Position numbers and translations under genes: made by a program. A model generated the notes under the pieces. It was not told where the DNA came from. It saw only the letters and a list, made by a program, of their open reading frames with translations, and searched no databases. Source: Pseudomonas sp. MTM4 (GTDB lineage: Bacteria > Pseudomonadota > Gammaproteobacteria > Pseudomonadales > Pseudomonadaceae). From it: a DNA stretch of 64,000 nucleotides. Below, piece by piece: positions 11,094 to 23,675 of the stretch. The stretch spans positions 2,108,001 to 2,172,000 of the forward strand of contig NZ_CP048411.1 of NCBI RefSeq assembly GCF_019355055.1. The letters run 5' to 3'. Position 1 is the first letter of the stretch. Every line of letters begins with the position of its first letter.

Positions 11094-12623
11094 ATGCGCA
11101 TCCACGTTACATTCATCGACCGCATCGGCATCACCCAAGAGGTGCTCGCCCTGCTAGTGGCGCGTAACCTGAACCTTGATGCCGTGGAGATGGTGCCGCC
11201 CAACGTCTATATAGACGCGCCGGCGATCGATGCGCACGTGCTCGACGAGCTGCGCCAGGCGCTGCGCGGCGTACGGGGCGTGCAGGACATCCAGGTGGTT
11301 GGCATGCTGCCCGGTCAGCAGCGCCGCCTGCAGCTCGACGCGCTGCTGCACGCCATGCCGGACCCGCTAATGGCGGTCGATGGCGACGGCAAGATCCTCA
11401 TGGCCAACCCGGCGCTGATCAGCCTGGTCGGGCTCGACCCCGAAGGCCAATTCGTCGGCGAGCTGTTCGAAGCCCCAGAGCTGCAGGCCGCGATGCTCGA
11501 GCAGGGCTTTCGTCTGCCGATGCGCGAAATCATCTTCAATGGCCAATCCCTGCTGATCGACGTGATGCCGATCGCCGAAACACTCATGGCAGACGGCACT
11601 CAGCCGGCGGCCGGCGCCCTGCTCACACTCTACGCACCCAGCCGTCTCGGGGAACGCCTGGCCGCGCTGCACCCGCACCATGCGGAAAGCTTCGATGCGC
11701 TGCTCGGCGACTCGCCAGCGATCCGCACAATCAAGGCCCGCGGCAAGCGCGTCGCGGCACTCGATGCGCCCTTGCTGATCCAGGGCGAAACCGGTACCGG
11801 CAAGGAATTGATCGCCCGCGCCTGCCACGCCGCCAGCCCACGCAGCAACGCGCCCTTTCTCACGCTCAGCTGCGCGGCCGTGGCGGAGAACCAGGCCGAC
11901 GGCGAACTGTTCGGCTATGCGCCAGGCGCCGCGAACGCGGCTCAGCGCAGCGGCAAGCCCGGCCTATTGGAGCTGGCCAATGGCGGCACGGTTTTTCTCG
12001 ACGAGATCGCCGAGATGTCGCCTTACCTGCAGGCCAAGCTGATGCACTTTCTCAGCGAGGGCAGCTTCCGGCGTATCGGCGGTGAACGCGAGATTCGCGT
12101 CGACGTGCGCATCCTCAGCGCCACTCACCGCGACCTGGAACAGCTGGTTGGTGAGGAAACGTTCCGCGAGGATCTCTTCTACCGGCTCAACGTCCTCAAC
12201 CTGAACGTCCCACCGTTGCGCGAGCGCGGCGAAGACATCCTGTTGCTGGCCCGGCACTTCCTGCTGCAGGCCTGCACTCAGATCCAGCGCCCGCCATGCA
12301 GGCTTGCGCCCTCGACTTACCCGGTGTTGCTCGGCAACCCCTGGCCCGGCAACGTGCGACAGTTGCAGAACATCATTTTCCGCGCCGCGGCGATGTCCGA
12401 CAGCGGCATGATCGGCCTCGACGACCTGGATATCGCCCGCACCAAGCTGGCCTGCCAGGACGATGAAATCTCCAGCCTCAGCGAAGCCATGGACGCCTTC
12501 GAACGCTCGATCCTGGAAAAGCTCTACACGAGCTATCCCTCTACCCGGCTGCTGGCGGCGCGGCTGAAAAGCTCGCACAGCGCCATCGCCATGCGCCTGC
12601 GCAAGTACGGTATCGGCGGCTAG
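11094..12623 (+). CDS. TyrR/PhhR-like AAA+ transcriptional regulator (GcsR-type)
   Basis: A 509-residue regulator. An N-terminal ACT-like amino-acid-binding domain (about 1-70) is followed by a PAS domain (about 80-180). The AAA+ domain has Walker A GETGTGKE (231-238), intact Walker B FLDEIAEM and arginine fingers (REDLFYRLNVL), and the C-terminal Fis-type helix-turn-helix is SHSAIAMRLRKYGIG. The sigma-54-contacting GAFTGA loop is replaced by GAANAA (278-283). Known relatives are TyrR, PhhR and GcsR, the glycine-responsive regulator of the glycine cleavage genes. Downstream are a Na+:alanine/glycine symporter and serine dehydratase preceded by paired 18-bp boxes and a sigma-54 type promoter, so it probably senses glycine, alanine or serine. 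This target assignment is inference. Confidence 0.9.
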   Translation: MRIHVTFIDRIGITQEVLALLVARNLNLDAVEMVPPNVYIDAPAIDAHVLDELRQALRGVRGVQDIQVVGMLPGQQRRLQLDALLHAMPDPLMAVDGDGKILMANPALISLVGLDPEGQFVGELFEAPELQAAMLEQGFRLPMREIIFNGQSLLIDVMPIAETLMADGTQPAAGALLTLYAPSRLGERLAALHPHHAESFDALLGDSPAIRTIKARGKRVAALDAPLLIQGETGTGKELIARACHAASPRSNAPFLTLSCAAVAENQADGELFGYAPGAANAAQRSGKPGLLELANGGTVFLDEIAEMSPYLQAKLMHFLSEGSFRRIGGEREIRVDVRILSATHRDLEQLVGEETFREDLFYRLNVLNLNVPPLRERGEDILLLARHFLLQACTQIQRPPCRLAPSTYPVLLGNPWPGNVRQLQNIIFRAAAMSDSGMIGLDDLDIARTKLACQDDEISSLSEAMDAFERSILEKLYTSYPSTRLLAARLKSSHSAIAMRLRKYGIGG

Positions 12624-12646
12624 GATTTGCAAGCACACCACTCTCC

Positions 12647-12737
12647 GTAGGGTGCGCTCCGCGCACCGCAAAGTAGTGCGCTCGCTTGCCCCTAGATCCT
12701 TCCCTCAGTCCCGATCGGTGCGCGGAGCGCACTCTAC
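12647..12737. repeat. Twin REP-like repeat, GTGCGC...GCGCAC family
   Basis: GTAG-GGTGCGCTCCGCGCACC at 12647-12667 and its inverted relative GGTGCGCGGAGCGCACTCTAC at 12717-12737 flank about 50 bp. The arrangement resembles paired REP elements. It starts 24 bp after the TyrR-like gene and could form the 3' end of its mRNA. Confidence 0.7.
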
Positions 12738-12849
12738 AAGCGCTGGCCTTTCGAGCCCAGACATCAAGCTGAGCTGCCGTTAACGTAACCTTTGGGAACA
12801 GCGCTTTCGCTCGGCCTGTGCACATTCGCCTCAGCGATCATCACCCACC

Positions 12850-12867
12850 TGTATTTCTATCGATACG
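12850..12867 (+). promoter_or_regulatory. 18-bp TyrR-family box 1 upstream of the alanine symporter
   Basis: TGTATTTCTATCGATACG has the TGTAT-N8-ATACR pattern of an 18-bp TyrR-type operator. It lies 143 bp upstream of the -24 element and is repeated 76 bp downstream in box 2. Confidence 0.5.
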
Positions 12868-12925
12868 CCGTACCTAAACCAATACAGGCGGCTTTCTCAA
12901 CCAATCTCGCGCTACGCGATACAGC

Positions 12926-12943
12926 TGTATCGAATGTAATACA
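12926..12943 (+). promoter_or_regulatory. 18-bp TyrR-family box 2 upstream of the alanine symporter
   Basis: TGTATCGAATGTAATACA, a symmetric TGTAT-N8-ATACA site, overlaps the perfect palindrome at 12917-12932. It lies 67 bp upstream of the -24 element, a usual distance for an enhancer-binding protein. The most likely ligand is the TyrR-like regulator encoded just upstream. Confidence 0.55.
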
Positions 12944-13009
12944 AAGAGCATCAACGCCCAGTTTCTACTTATTTTTAACTTACTGATTTACAAAGAATTC
13001 CATAAAACC

Positions 13010-13024
13010 TGGCATCCGGCTTGC
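13010..13024 (+). promoter_or_regulatory. Sigma-54 (-24/-12) promoter for the alanine symporter
   Basis: TGGCATCCGGCTTGC fits the TGGCACG-N4-TTGC consensus with two mismatches and the obligatory 10 bp between GG and GC. It predicts a start near 13036 and a leader of about 120 nt. Confidence 0.7.
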
Positions 13025-13157
13025 GTCGTTGTCACACACGGAGTCCGAATGACCTGGTAGTTTCGCTAAAGAACATAGCTCAGGCCAGTCAGAAATCCGG
13101 ACAAGTGCCTCGCCGCACCCCGACACGCCGTAAACCACAAGAACAAACGGAGTCGAC

Positions 13158-14534
13158 ATGCAATTCCTCAATGATCTGGTCAATAAAATCAACGCGCTGG
13201 TATGGGGTCCGCCGACTCTGGTGCTGGTCTTAGGCACCGGGCTGTTCCTCATGATCAGCCTCAAGTTCATGCCTTGGCGCACCATTCCACGCGGCTTTCG
13301 GCTGATGTGGCAGGGGCGCAAGAACGAGCCCGGCGCCGAGGGTGAAATCAGCCCGTTCCAGGCGCTGATGACCTGCCTGGCGGCCACCGTCGGTACCGGC
13401 AACATCGCTGGCGTGGCGACCGCCATCTTCCTCGGCGGGCCGGGTGCGCTGTTCTGGATGTGGTGCACCGCGCTGGTGGGCATGGCGACCAAGTACTGCG
13501 AGGTTGTACTGGCCGTGCATTACCGCGAGAAGGACGACCGCGGCGAGCACGTTGGCGGCCCGATGTATGCGATCAAGAACGGCCTGGGCAAGAAGTGGCT
13601 GTGGCTCGGCGGCGCCTTCGCCATCTTCGGCGGCCTGGCCGGTTTCGGCATTGGCAACATGGTGCAGGTCAACAGCATGGCCCATGCCATGGAGACGACC
13701 TTCGGCGTACCGATGTGGATCACTGGCGTGGTCTCGATGGCCATCGTCGGCATGGTGATCCTCGGCGGCATCAAGCGCATCGGCAAGGTCGCCGCGTCGC
13801 TGGTGCCGTTCATGTGCGTGGCCTACATCATCGCCGCGCTGGTGGTGTTGGCGGTCAACTTCGAAGCCATTCCTGGCGCGTTCGCGCTGATCTTCGAATC
13901 CGCCTTCAACCCGGTCGCAGCAACCGGCGGCTTTGCCGGCGCGGCGGTGATTGCGGCGATTCGTTTCGGCGTGGCACGCGGCATCTTTTCCAACGAAGCA
14001 GGCCTCGGCACTGCCGGCATCGCCCAGGCCGCAGGCACCAGCAAATGCCCGGTTCGCTCCGGCCTGATCGGCATGTTGGGCACGTTCATCGACACCATCA
14101 TCATCTGCTCGATGACCGGCCTGGCGATCATCTGCTCCGGCGTCTGGACCAGCGGCGAGAGCGGCGCGGCATTGTCGGCGGCCGCCTTCGAATCGGCGAT
14201 GCCCGGTTTCGGCGGCGCCATCCTGACCATTGCGTTGGTGGTCTTTGCCTTCACCACCATTCTCGGCTGGAGCTACTTCGGCGAAAAATGCTGGGAGTTC
14301 CTGGTGGGCACCAAGGCCGTCTGGCCTTTCCGGGTGGTCTGGGTGCTGGCGGTTCCCTTCGGCGCGGTGGCGCAGCTGGACTTCGCCTGGCTGGTCGCTG
14401 ACACCCTCAACGGCCTGATGGCGATTCCCAACCTGATCTCCTTGCTGCTGCTGAGCCCGGTGGTGGTCAAGCTGACCAACGCCTACTTCGCCGAACGCAA
14501 AACCCAGGAAGCGCTCGCCAGCGTTCCCCAGTGA
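13158..14534 (+). CDS. AGCS-family sodium:alanine/glycine symporter
   Basis: A 458-residue inner-membrane protein with about ten to eleven hydrophobic segments and clear AGCS signatures: SPFQALMTCLAATVGTGNIAGVATAIFLGGPGALFWMW in the first third and RFGVARGIFSNEAGLGTAGIAQAAG in the middle. The family co-transports Na+ (or H+) with alanine or glycine. GGAG lies 5 nt before ATG. Upstream are a sigma-54 type promoter, two TyrR-type operators and the motif AAGAACAA at 13139-13146 right before the ribosome site, as expected for Hfq/Crc repression. L-serine dehydratase follows after a strong hairpin, so the pair probably serves uptake and breakdown of small neutral amino acids. Confidence 0.95.
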   Translation: MQFLNDLVNKINALVWGPPTLVLVLGTGLFLMISLKFMPWRTIPRGFRLMWQGRKNEPGAEGEISPFQALMTCLAATVGTGNIAGVATAIFLGGPGALFWMWCTALVGMATKYCEVVLAVHYREKDDRGEHVGGPMYAIKNGLGKKWLWLGGAFAIFGGLAGFGIGNMVQVNSMAHAMETTFGVPMWITGVVSMAIVGMVILGGIKRIGKVAASLVPFMCVAYIIAALVVLAVNFEAIPGAFALIFESAFNPVAATGGFAGAAVIAAIRFGVARGIFSNEAGLGTAGIAQAAGTSKCPVRSGLIGMLGTFIDTIIICSMTGLAIICSGVWTSGESGAALSAAAFESAMPGFGGAILTIALVVFAFTTILGWSYFGEKCWEFLVGTKAVWPFRVVWVLAVPFGAVAQLDFAWLVADTLNGLMAIPNLISLLLLSPVVVKLTNAYFAERKTQEALASVPQ

Positions 14535-14553
14535 ATCAGCGTCTAAGCTGATA

Positions 14554-14587
14554 ACAGCCCCAGGTACCTTTTGGTCCCTGGGGCTGT
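14554..14587 (+). terminator. Strong hairpin between symporter and sdaA (terminator or attenuator)
   Basis: Two 15-nt arms (from ACAGCCCCAGG to CCTGGGGCTGT, one mismatch) close a UUUU tetraloop, followed by CGTTCTTCT. It should stop or reduce transcription after the symporter; the T-tract is imperfect, so partial read-through into sdaA is plausible. Confidence 0.7.
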
Positions 14588-14611
14588 CGTTCTTCTAGCC
14601 GAGCATTCTTC

Positions 14612-15988
<1,377 letters not shown>

Positions 15989-16064
15989 AGCGATAGAAGC
16001 GCTTGGGGCATTCCAGCCTACGGAAAGCGATTCGCCGACCCGCCATGTCCCGTCAACGGAGGCT

Positions 16065-16086
16065 GGATTAGCCGAAGGCGTAATCC
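16065..16086. repeat. Intergenic palindrome, GGATTA...TAATCC family
   Basis: GGATTA-GCCGAAGGCG-TAATCC, with a second partial copy immediately after (CCGAAGGCGTAATCC). Related copies lie at 26409-26430 and 26548-26570. Confidence 0.65.
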
Positions 16087-16275
16087 GAGGTTCCGAAGGC
16101 GTAATCCATAGATTGCAATAAGTGACTTTCCCCCCTGCCGGCTGCCCGCAGAAGAAATCGCCGTGGCGAAGCTTTATCATCCTGCGGTTCGTGGCGAAAA
16201 GGGACATATTTCGCCGCACCACTGTCCTTAACACAGGCGCCCCTGCCGTCAATGGATCGTCACACAGAGGAACCG

Positions 16276-19200
16276 ATGAGTAACCCCAATGAACCATCGA
16301 CCCCGAAGAACCTGAGCGTGGCTCGCAGCACCCTGGATTTTCCCGTGGTCGGTATCGGTGCCTCAGCTGGTGGCCTCAAGGCTCTCATGAGCCTGTTCGA
16401 ACAGATGCCCAGCGACAGTGGTATGGCGTTCGTGGTGATCATGCATCTCTCGCCGACGCATGAAAGCAACGCCGACAGCATCCTGCAAAACAAGACACGC
16501 ATGCCGGTGATTCAGGTGACGCAGCCGGTGCCCATCGAGCGCAACCGGATCTATGTGATCCCGCCGGCCCTCGACCTGTCGATGAATGACGGCTATCTGC
16601 GGCTGACCAAGCCCACTCGCGAACGCGGCGTGCAGGTCGCCATCGACCTGTTCTTTCGAGCGCTGGCCGATGTCCATCACACCCACGCTATCGGCATCGT
16701 ATTGTCCGGCACCGGCGCGGATGGTTCGGTCGGTCTGTCCCGCATCAAGGAACAGGGCGGCGTGACCATGGCGCAGTCTCCCGACGATGCCGAATACGAC
16801 TCCATGCCGCGCAGCGCCATTGAAACCGGTATGGTCGATATCGTGCTGCCGGTGCTGGAGATGCCCCAGCGGCTGATGGAATTGAGCCGCAACATGCAGA
16901 CGATGGTGCCGCCGATCGAGTCCCCGGCTGCAGCCGAACAAGCCTCAACGCACACGCCGACCCAAGCAAGCGAAGCGGCCCTGCGCGACATCCTTGGCCT
17001 GCTGCGCAGCCGCACTGGCCATGATTTCCGCCACTACAAGCAAGCCACCGTGTTGCGGCGGATCGAGCGACGCCTGCAGGTCAATGCCGTCCACGACATG
17101 GCCGGTTATGCCCAACTGCTGAACGACCGGCCAGAGGAAACCCCAGCGCTGCTGGCCGACATGCTGATCGGCGTCACCAACTTCTTTCGCGACCAGGAAG
17201 CCTTCGAAGCGCTGGAGCGTGACATCATCCCGCAGCTGTTCGAGGAAAAGGCCTTGCTCGGCGAAAGCGACGCGCTGCGTATCTGGTCCGCTGCCTGCTC
17301 CACCGGCGAGGAGGCCTACTCGTTGGGCATGCTGTTTACCGAGTACGTCGAACGCAACGGCCTGCGCGCCGATGTGCAGGTCTTCGCCACCGACATCGAC
17401 GACCAGGCGCTGGAAATCGCCCGCGCCAGCGTCTACCCCGAAGCGATCGTCACGGACGTGCCACCAAACCGGCTGCAGCAGTACTTCACCAAGGAACAGA
17501 ACCGTTATCGCCTGCGCAAGGAGCTGCGCGAGCGGATCCTGTTCGCTCGCCACAACATCCTGCGCGACCCGCCCTTCTCGCGGCTGGATCTGATTTCGTG
17601 CCGCAACCTGCTGATCTACCTTGACCGGGACATCCAGAGCGAAGTGCTGCGCATGTTCCACTTCGCCCTCAACCCTGGCGGTTATCTGTTTCTCGGTAAC
17701 TCCGAGACGGCGGACATCTGCTCGCATCTGTTCGCCCCCGTGGACAAGAAAAACCGTATTTACCGCGCCCGGGATATCGGCAACCAGCGACGCGTGCCGA
17801 TGCCCTCGTTACAGAACTTTTCCACCGCCTCGCCCACTCGCGATTCCGGCGCGGCGATGGCCCGTCGCAGCAAATTCTCCTTCGCCTACGCTCATCAGCG
17901 CGCACTGGAGCAATACGCGCCGCCCAGCGTGATCGTCAATCATGAGTCGGAAATCGTCCACATGTCCGACCGTGCTGGCCGCTTCTTGCGCTACGTCAGC
18001 AGTGAACCCTCGCTCAACCTGGCGACCCTGGTGCAGCCCGAACTGCGGCTGGCACTGCGTAGCGCGCTGTATCAGGCCGTGCAAACCGGCAAGTGCATCG
18101 AGGCCAGGCGCATCAGCCTGGAGCGCGAGGGTCGCCACTTTTTTATCGATATGACGGTACGCCCGTTCCGCGACGACGAAGCTGGCGCCGACTACCTGCT
18201 GGTGCTCTTCGATGAAATCGAAGATCCCTCCGATAAGCGCGCCGCGACATCCCAAGGGGACGCCAACGACAGCGAGCTGACGCAGCTTCAAGTCGAGCTG
18301 CAACAGACCAAGGAGCAGCTGCAGCTGACCATCGAGCACTCGGAGACCTCCAACGAGGAGCTGCGCGCATCCAACGAAGAACTGCAGGCCATCAACGAAG
18401 AGCTGCGCTCGGCCAGTGAGGACCTGGAAACCAGCAAGGAGGAGTTGCAGTCGATCAATGAAGAGCTGATCACAGTCAACGCCGAGCTCAAGAGCAAGGT
18501 CGACGAAACCAGCAAGATCAACGACGACCTGCAGAATCTGATCTCGTCCACCGATATCGCCACGCTGTTCGTCGACCGCCACATGCGCATCAAGTGGTTC
18601 ACCCCACGCGCCCAGGACATCTTCAACGTGATCGGCAGCGATGCCGGCCGCTCGCTGCTGGACATCACTCACCGTCTCGATTACCCAACGCTGTACAGCG
18701 ACGCCTCCGAGGCCTTCGGCGAGCTACAGCTGGTCGAGCGCGAGGTCAGGAGCCACGAAGACAAGTGGTACATGGCGCGCTTTCTGCCCTACCGCACCAC
18801 CGACGATCGCATCCAGGGCGCGGTGCTGACCTTCATCGACATCACCGCCCGACGCAACGCCGAAGAGCGCGTGCGAGCCGGCGAGGCTCATATGAAACTG
18901 CTATCGCAGAGCATGAGTGGCTACGCCATCATCACGACGGACCTGCAGGGCAAGATGACTGCATGGAACCGTGGCGCCGAATCCATCTTCGGCTACGGCG
19001 AACAGGAAGTGATCGGCCAGTGCATCGACCTCATCTATACCGCAGCGGACCGCGAGGTGGGCATACCTGAGACCGAGCGCAAGCGCGCGCTGGAGCAAGG
19101 TCAGGCCACCGACGAGCGCTGGCATCTGCGCAAGGACGGGTCGCAATTCTTCTGCAGCGGGCTGGTCAACCCACTGGTCGACAGCGCGGGCAACATGATG

Positions 19201-20400
19201 GGTTTCGCCAAGATCGGCCGCGATCTCACCGAACAGCAGCGGATCAATAGCCTGCGTGCCAGCGAACTGGAAAGCATCCAGGCGGCAAGCCTGCAGAAGG
19301 ATGAGTTCTTCGCCGTGCTTTCCCACGAGCTGAAGCATCCGCTCAATCTTATCCAGCTCAACACCGATCTAATTGCCCGTTCGCAGGTCGTCAAGAACGC
19401 TAGCAGCCTGTCCAAAGCCACGCAGTCCATACAAAGCGCGGTGCGCAGCCAGTCGCGGATCATCGACGACCTGATGGACGTCTCGCGCATTCGCACCGGC
19501 AAGCTCAAGCTGAACTTCATCACGCTGCACTATCAGGATTTGCTTCGAGGCATCGAATCGGTATTCCTGCCGCTGGTGGAGGGTGAGAGGGTGGCCTTCG
19601 ACACCTTCAAATCCGAGGAACCGCTGTACATCCATGCCGACCCGACGCGCCTCGAGCAGATCATCTGGAATCTGCTGAACAACGCCTGGAAGTTCACCAA
19701 GGGTGGCGACCGCATTTGCCTGGAACTCCATCGCGAAGGCGATCAGGCGCGTCTGGATGTGATCGACACCGGCGTGGGAATCGCCGAAGAGTTCCTTCCC
19801 AAGGTGTTCGACATGTTCGGCCAGGCCGATATGCAGCACGCGCAGCGCTCCAAGCATGGCCTGGGAATCGGGCTGGCGCTGGTCAAGCAACTGGTCGAAG
19901 CCCACAACGGGCGTATCGAAGCCCACTCGGAAGGCATTGGCCGTGGCGCTCGTTTCAGCGTCTGGCTACCGGTGCATCTACAGACCGAAATGGCACTCGG
20001 CGAACTGACCGGCGCCGGAGAGGCGGGCGGGCTGGCGAGCATCAGGATTCTGCTGGTCGATGACTCGCCCGACATTCTCGACACCATGCGCGAACTGCTG
20101 GAAAGCGAAGGCGCGAACGTCACCACCGCAGACGGTGGTGACCAGGGCATTGAACTGGCCGAGGCCACGCGCTTCGACATCATCATCTCCGACATCGGCA
20201 TGCCGGGCATCGACGGCCACAAGATGATGAACGAGATACGCCACGGCGACACCAACGCCACCACCCCAAGCATCGCCCTGACCGGTTACGGCACCCTGCG
20301 CGACGTGGAAAAGGCCAAGGCTGCAGGCTTTACCCAGCACCTGCGTAAGCCGATCGACCTACAGGCGTTGATCGATGCGGTGACTCAGGCGGTGCATTGA
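16276..20400 (+). CDS. CheB-CheR-PAS hybrid sensor histidine kinase with C-terminal receiver
   Basis: A 1374-residue multidomain cytoplasmic protein. In order: a CheB-type methylesterase domain (GIGASAGG at about 27-33, [21 protein letters not shown] at about 144-154); a CheR-type SAM methyltransferase domain (about 225-495, with [19 protein letters not shown] and [10 protein letters not shown]); a glutamate-rich coiled coil of [14 protein letters not shown] repeats (about 680-760); two PAS domains; a HisKA domain with phospho-acceptor HELKHPL (about 1017); a HATPase domain ([31 protein letters not shown]); and a receiver with LLVDDSP and phospho-acceptor SDIGMPG (about 1305). Such fusions may couple methylation chemistry to phosphorelay; targets are unknown. 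ATG 16276 has AGAGGA 4 nt upstream and is preferred over ATG 16252. No output gene is adjacent. Confidence 0.94.
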   Translation: MSNPNEPSTPKNLSVARSTLDFPVVGIGASAGGLKALMSLFEQMPSDSGMAFVVIMHLSPTHESNADSILQNKTRMPVIQVTQPVPIERNRIYVIPPALDLSMNDGYLRLTKPTRERGVQVAIDLFFRALADVHHTHAIGIVLSGTGADGSVGLSRIKEQGGVTMAQSPDDAEYDSMPRSAIETGMVDIVLPVLEMPQRLMELSRNMQTMVPPIESPAAAEQASTHTPTQASEAALRDILGLLRSRTGHDFRHYKQATVLRRIERRLQVNAVHDMAGYAQLLNDRPEETPALLADMLIGVTNFFRDQEAFEALERDIIPQLFEEKALLGESDALRIWSAACSTGEEAYSLGMLFTEYVERNGLRADVQVFATDIDDQALEIARASVYPEAIVTDVPPNRLQQYFTKEQNRYRLRKELRERILFARHNILRDPPFSRLDLISCRNLLIYLDRDIQSEVLRMFHFALNPGGYLFLGNSETADICSHLFAPVDKKNRIYRARDIGNQRRVPMPSLQNFSTASPTRDSGAAMARRSKFSFAYAHQRALEQYAPPSVIVNHESEIVHMSDRAGRFLRYVSSEPSLNLATLVQPELRLALRSALYQAVQTGKCIEARRISLEREGRHFFIDMTVRPFRDDEAGADYLLVLFDEIEDPSDKRAATSQGDANDSELTQLQVELQQTKEQLQLTIEHSETSNEELRASNEELQAINEELRSASEDLETSKEELQSINEELITVNAELKSKVDETSKINDDLQNLISSTDIATLFVDRHMRIKWFTPRAQDIFNVIGSDAGRSLLDITHRLDYPTLYSDASEAFGELQLVEREVRSHEDKWYMARFLPYRTTDDRIQGAVLTFIDITARRNAEERVRAGEAHMKLLSQSMSGYAIITTDLQGKMTAWNRGAESIFGYGEQEVIGQCIDLIYTAADREVGIPETERKRALEQGQATDERWHLRKDGSQFFCSGLVNPLVDSAGNMMGFAKIGRDLTEQQRINSLRASELESIQAASLQKDEFFAVLSHELKHPLNLIQLNTDLIARSQVVKNASSLSKATQSIQSAVRSQSRIIDDLMDVSRIRTGKLKLNFITLHYQDLLRGIESVFLPLVEGERVAFDTFKSEEPLYIHADPTRLEQIIWNLLNNAWKFTKGGDRICLELHREGDQARLDVIDTGVGIAEEFLPKVFDMFGQADMQHAQRSKHGLGIGLALVKQLVEAHNGRIEAHSEGIGRGARFSVWLPVHLQTEMALGELTGAGEAGGLASIRILLVDDSPDILDTMRELLESEGANVTTADGGDQGIELAEATRFDIIISDIGMPGIDGHKMMNEIRHGDTNATTPSIALTGYGTLRDVEKAKAAGFTQHLRKPIDLQALIDAVTQAVH

Positions 20401-20672
20401 GGCCCGCCTCGGTACTGCCCATAGGTTCAGCGCCCTAGTCGTCCGACGACCAGCAGCCGTCGCATCGCTTCCATTCTACAAAGCGACGCATGATCGCGCC
20501 GAATCAAGCAACCTACCTTGCTAGCCAAATGCCATGGAATGTGCGAGCTAAGGCTTTCCATCCCACTTGTGGGCTGCTCGTTACATCTTTTTAGTTGCGA
20601 GGAGAAAAAGCGTCGAATGACATTGCAATACAACTAGTCATATGATGTCTTACATCTCGCAGTTCCTTCTAC

Positions 20673-20680
20673 AACAATAA
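20673..20680 (+). promoter_or_regulatory. Hfq/Crc-type motif before the Nramp-like transporter
   Basis: AACAATAA, an exact AAYAAYAA catabolite-activity motif, lies 15-23 nt before the ATG and just upstream of the ribosome site CGGAG. Confidence 0.55.
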
Positions 20681-20695
20681 TTCGGAGATCAACTC

Positions 20696-21994
20696 ATGGC
20701 CCGCTCGGACGCCATTGATAAAGTCGTTCCCGCCCACTCGTCCTCGCGACTGGGAAAAATCGTCAAATTGCTCGGCCCCGGTATCATCGCCGTGCTCTCC
20801 TGGCTGGGCGCCGGGGATCTGATCACCTCGTCTGTTGCCGGCGCCAACTATGGCTACGCGATGATGTGGGTGCTGGCCGGTTCGCTACTGCTGCGCTTTC
20901 TGATCGTCAACATGATTGCGCGCTTCCAGCTCTGCAATAACCAAGGCATGACCATCCTTGGTGGCTATGCCCAGCTTCACCCGGCATTCGCCTGGTTCAT
21001 GTTCGTCTACGCGCTGTTCATGGGACATCTGATGAACGCCTACATGATCAAAGGCGCCGGCGAAGCTCTCTCTACGCTGCTGCACATCGACCGTCCGCTG
21101 CTCTGCTCGGTCGCCGTGGTAATCGGCGTCTGGCTAGTGGTCGGGCGCAGCATTTACGCACTGATTGAGGGCGTGATGAAGGTGCTGCTAGCAATCATGA
21201 CGCTGGCCTTCCTGTCGCTGGCCATCATGGCCGGGCCGGACGTCGGCGGCATCATCTCCGGCACCTTCGGCTTCAGCATCCCGAGCGATCAGGGCGTGCA
21301 TGGCGCCTTGCTGGTGGCCGTCTCGGTGATCGGCGCGGTCGCCGGCTCGATCGCCAACTTCGTGCACCCCTACGTCATGAAGGAAAAGGGCTGGACCGGG
21401 CCGCAGCACAAGCGCATGCAGCGCAACGACCTGCTGTTCGCGGTGTTCATCGGCATCCTGATCAACCTGGCGATCTGGGTGGTCGGCGCGGAAATCCTGC
21501 GGCCCAACGGGCTGAAGGTCGAAACGCTCGACGACCTGGGCGCAGCGCTGGAAATGTTCTTCGGCCCGGCCGGCTGGTATGTGTTCTTCATCGGCGTGCT
21601 TGCCACCCTGTTCGCTAGCGTGGTGGGCAAGACGACCGCCTTCCCGATGCTGATCGTCGACGCCCTGCACTACTCGGCACCGTCCCGCCGTGCGCGCTAT
21701 GGCGAGAAGTTCCAGAGCGATCCGCTGCACAAGTGGTTCATGCTCTTTGTGCTGGTCACGCCGCTGGTCTGGTCACTGCCAGGCATGCCCGACTTCGTGA
21801 CGCTGACCATCGGTGTGAACGCGCTGAATATCGTGGGCCTACCGATCATCTCGATAGGCCTGCTGATCATGTCCAACCAGAAGAAGCTGCTCGGCGAATA
21901 TCGCAACAACCTGTTCGAGAATATCGCTCTAGGTCTGGCGACAATCCTCGCGGTGTGGGTCGCCATCCAGCTCGGAACCGATTTGCTGGCGTGA
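20696..21994 (+). CDS. Nramp-related inner-membrane transporter with altered metal-binding motifs
   Basis: A 432-residue protein with about eleven transmembrane helices and overall Nramp fold features (GPGIIAVLSWLGAGD in helix 1, then SSVAGANYGYAMMW). In canonical Nramp the helix-1 motif is DPGN and helix 6 carries MPH; here helix 1 reads GAGD and the helix-6 region reads ANFVHPYVMKEKG, so the usual Mn/Fe ligands are missing. It may carry another ion or an organic substrate. The ribosome site is CGGAG, preceded by an exact AACAATAA Crc-type motif, which is more usual for carbon-source genes than for metal uptake. Its downstream neighbour is the convergent phhR. Confidence 0.8.
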   Translation: MARSDAIDKVVPAHSSSRLGKIVKLLGPGIIAVLSWLGAGDLITSSVAGANYGYAMMWVLAGSLLLRFLIVNMIARFQLCNNQGMTILGGYAQLHPAFAWFMFVYALFMGHLMNAYMIKGAGEALSTLLHIDRPLLCSVAVVIGVWLVVGRSIYALIEGVMKVLLAIMTLAFLSLAIMAGPDVGGIISGTFGFSIPSDQGVHGALLVAVSVIGAVAGSIANFVHPYVMKEKGWTGPQHKRMQRNDLLFAVFIGILINLAIWVVGAEILRPNGLKVETLDDLGAALEMFFGPAGWYVFFIGVLATLFASVVGKTTAFPMLIVDALHYSAPSRRARYGEKFQSDPLHKWFMLFVLVTPLVWSLPGMPDFVTLTIGVNALNIVGLPIISIGLLIMSNQKKLLGEYRNNLFENIALGLATILAVWVAIQLGTDLLA

Positions 21995-22050
21995 CTGCGA
22001 TCGCGGCGCGGGTGGCTCTGACGGCCCCCGCGCTCACCGCATCGTATGCA

Positions 22051-23619
<1,569 letters not shown>

Positions 23620-23675
23620 GTGAACCTGTCCCTTTTCGTTTCGGCCGCAACTTTCTGCTGCTCGCTCTTGTTTGT

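Larger units (their letters stand above)
12624..13157. other. Regulatory intergenic region upstream of the alanine symporter
   Basis: The 534-bp gap contains a twin repeat (12647-12737), two 18-bp TyrR-type boxes (12850-12867 and 12926-12943), a perfect 16-bp palindrome CGATACAGCTGTATCG (12917-12932), a sigma-54 type promoter (13010-13024) and an Hfq/Crc-like motif before the symporter start. No coding potential was seen. Confidence 0.75.

Noticed and set aside
12792..12986. Small plus-strand frame of 64 codons before the alanine symporter
   Set aside because: It overlaps the operators and has no ribosome site; the sequence is better explained as regulatory DNA.
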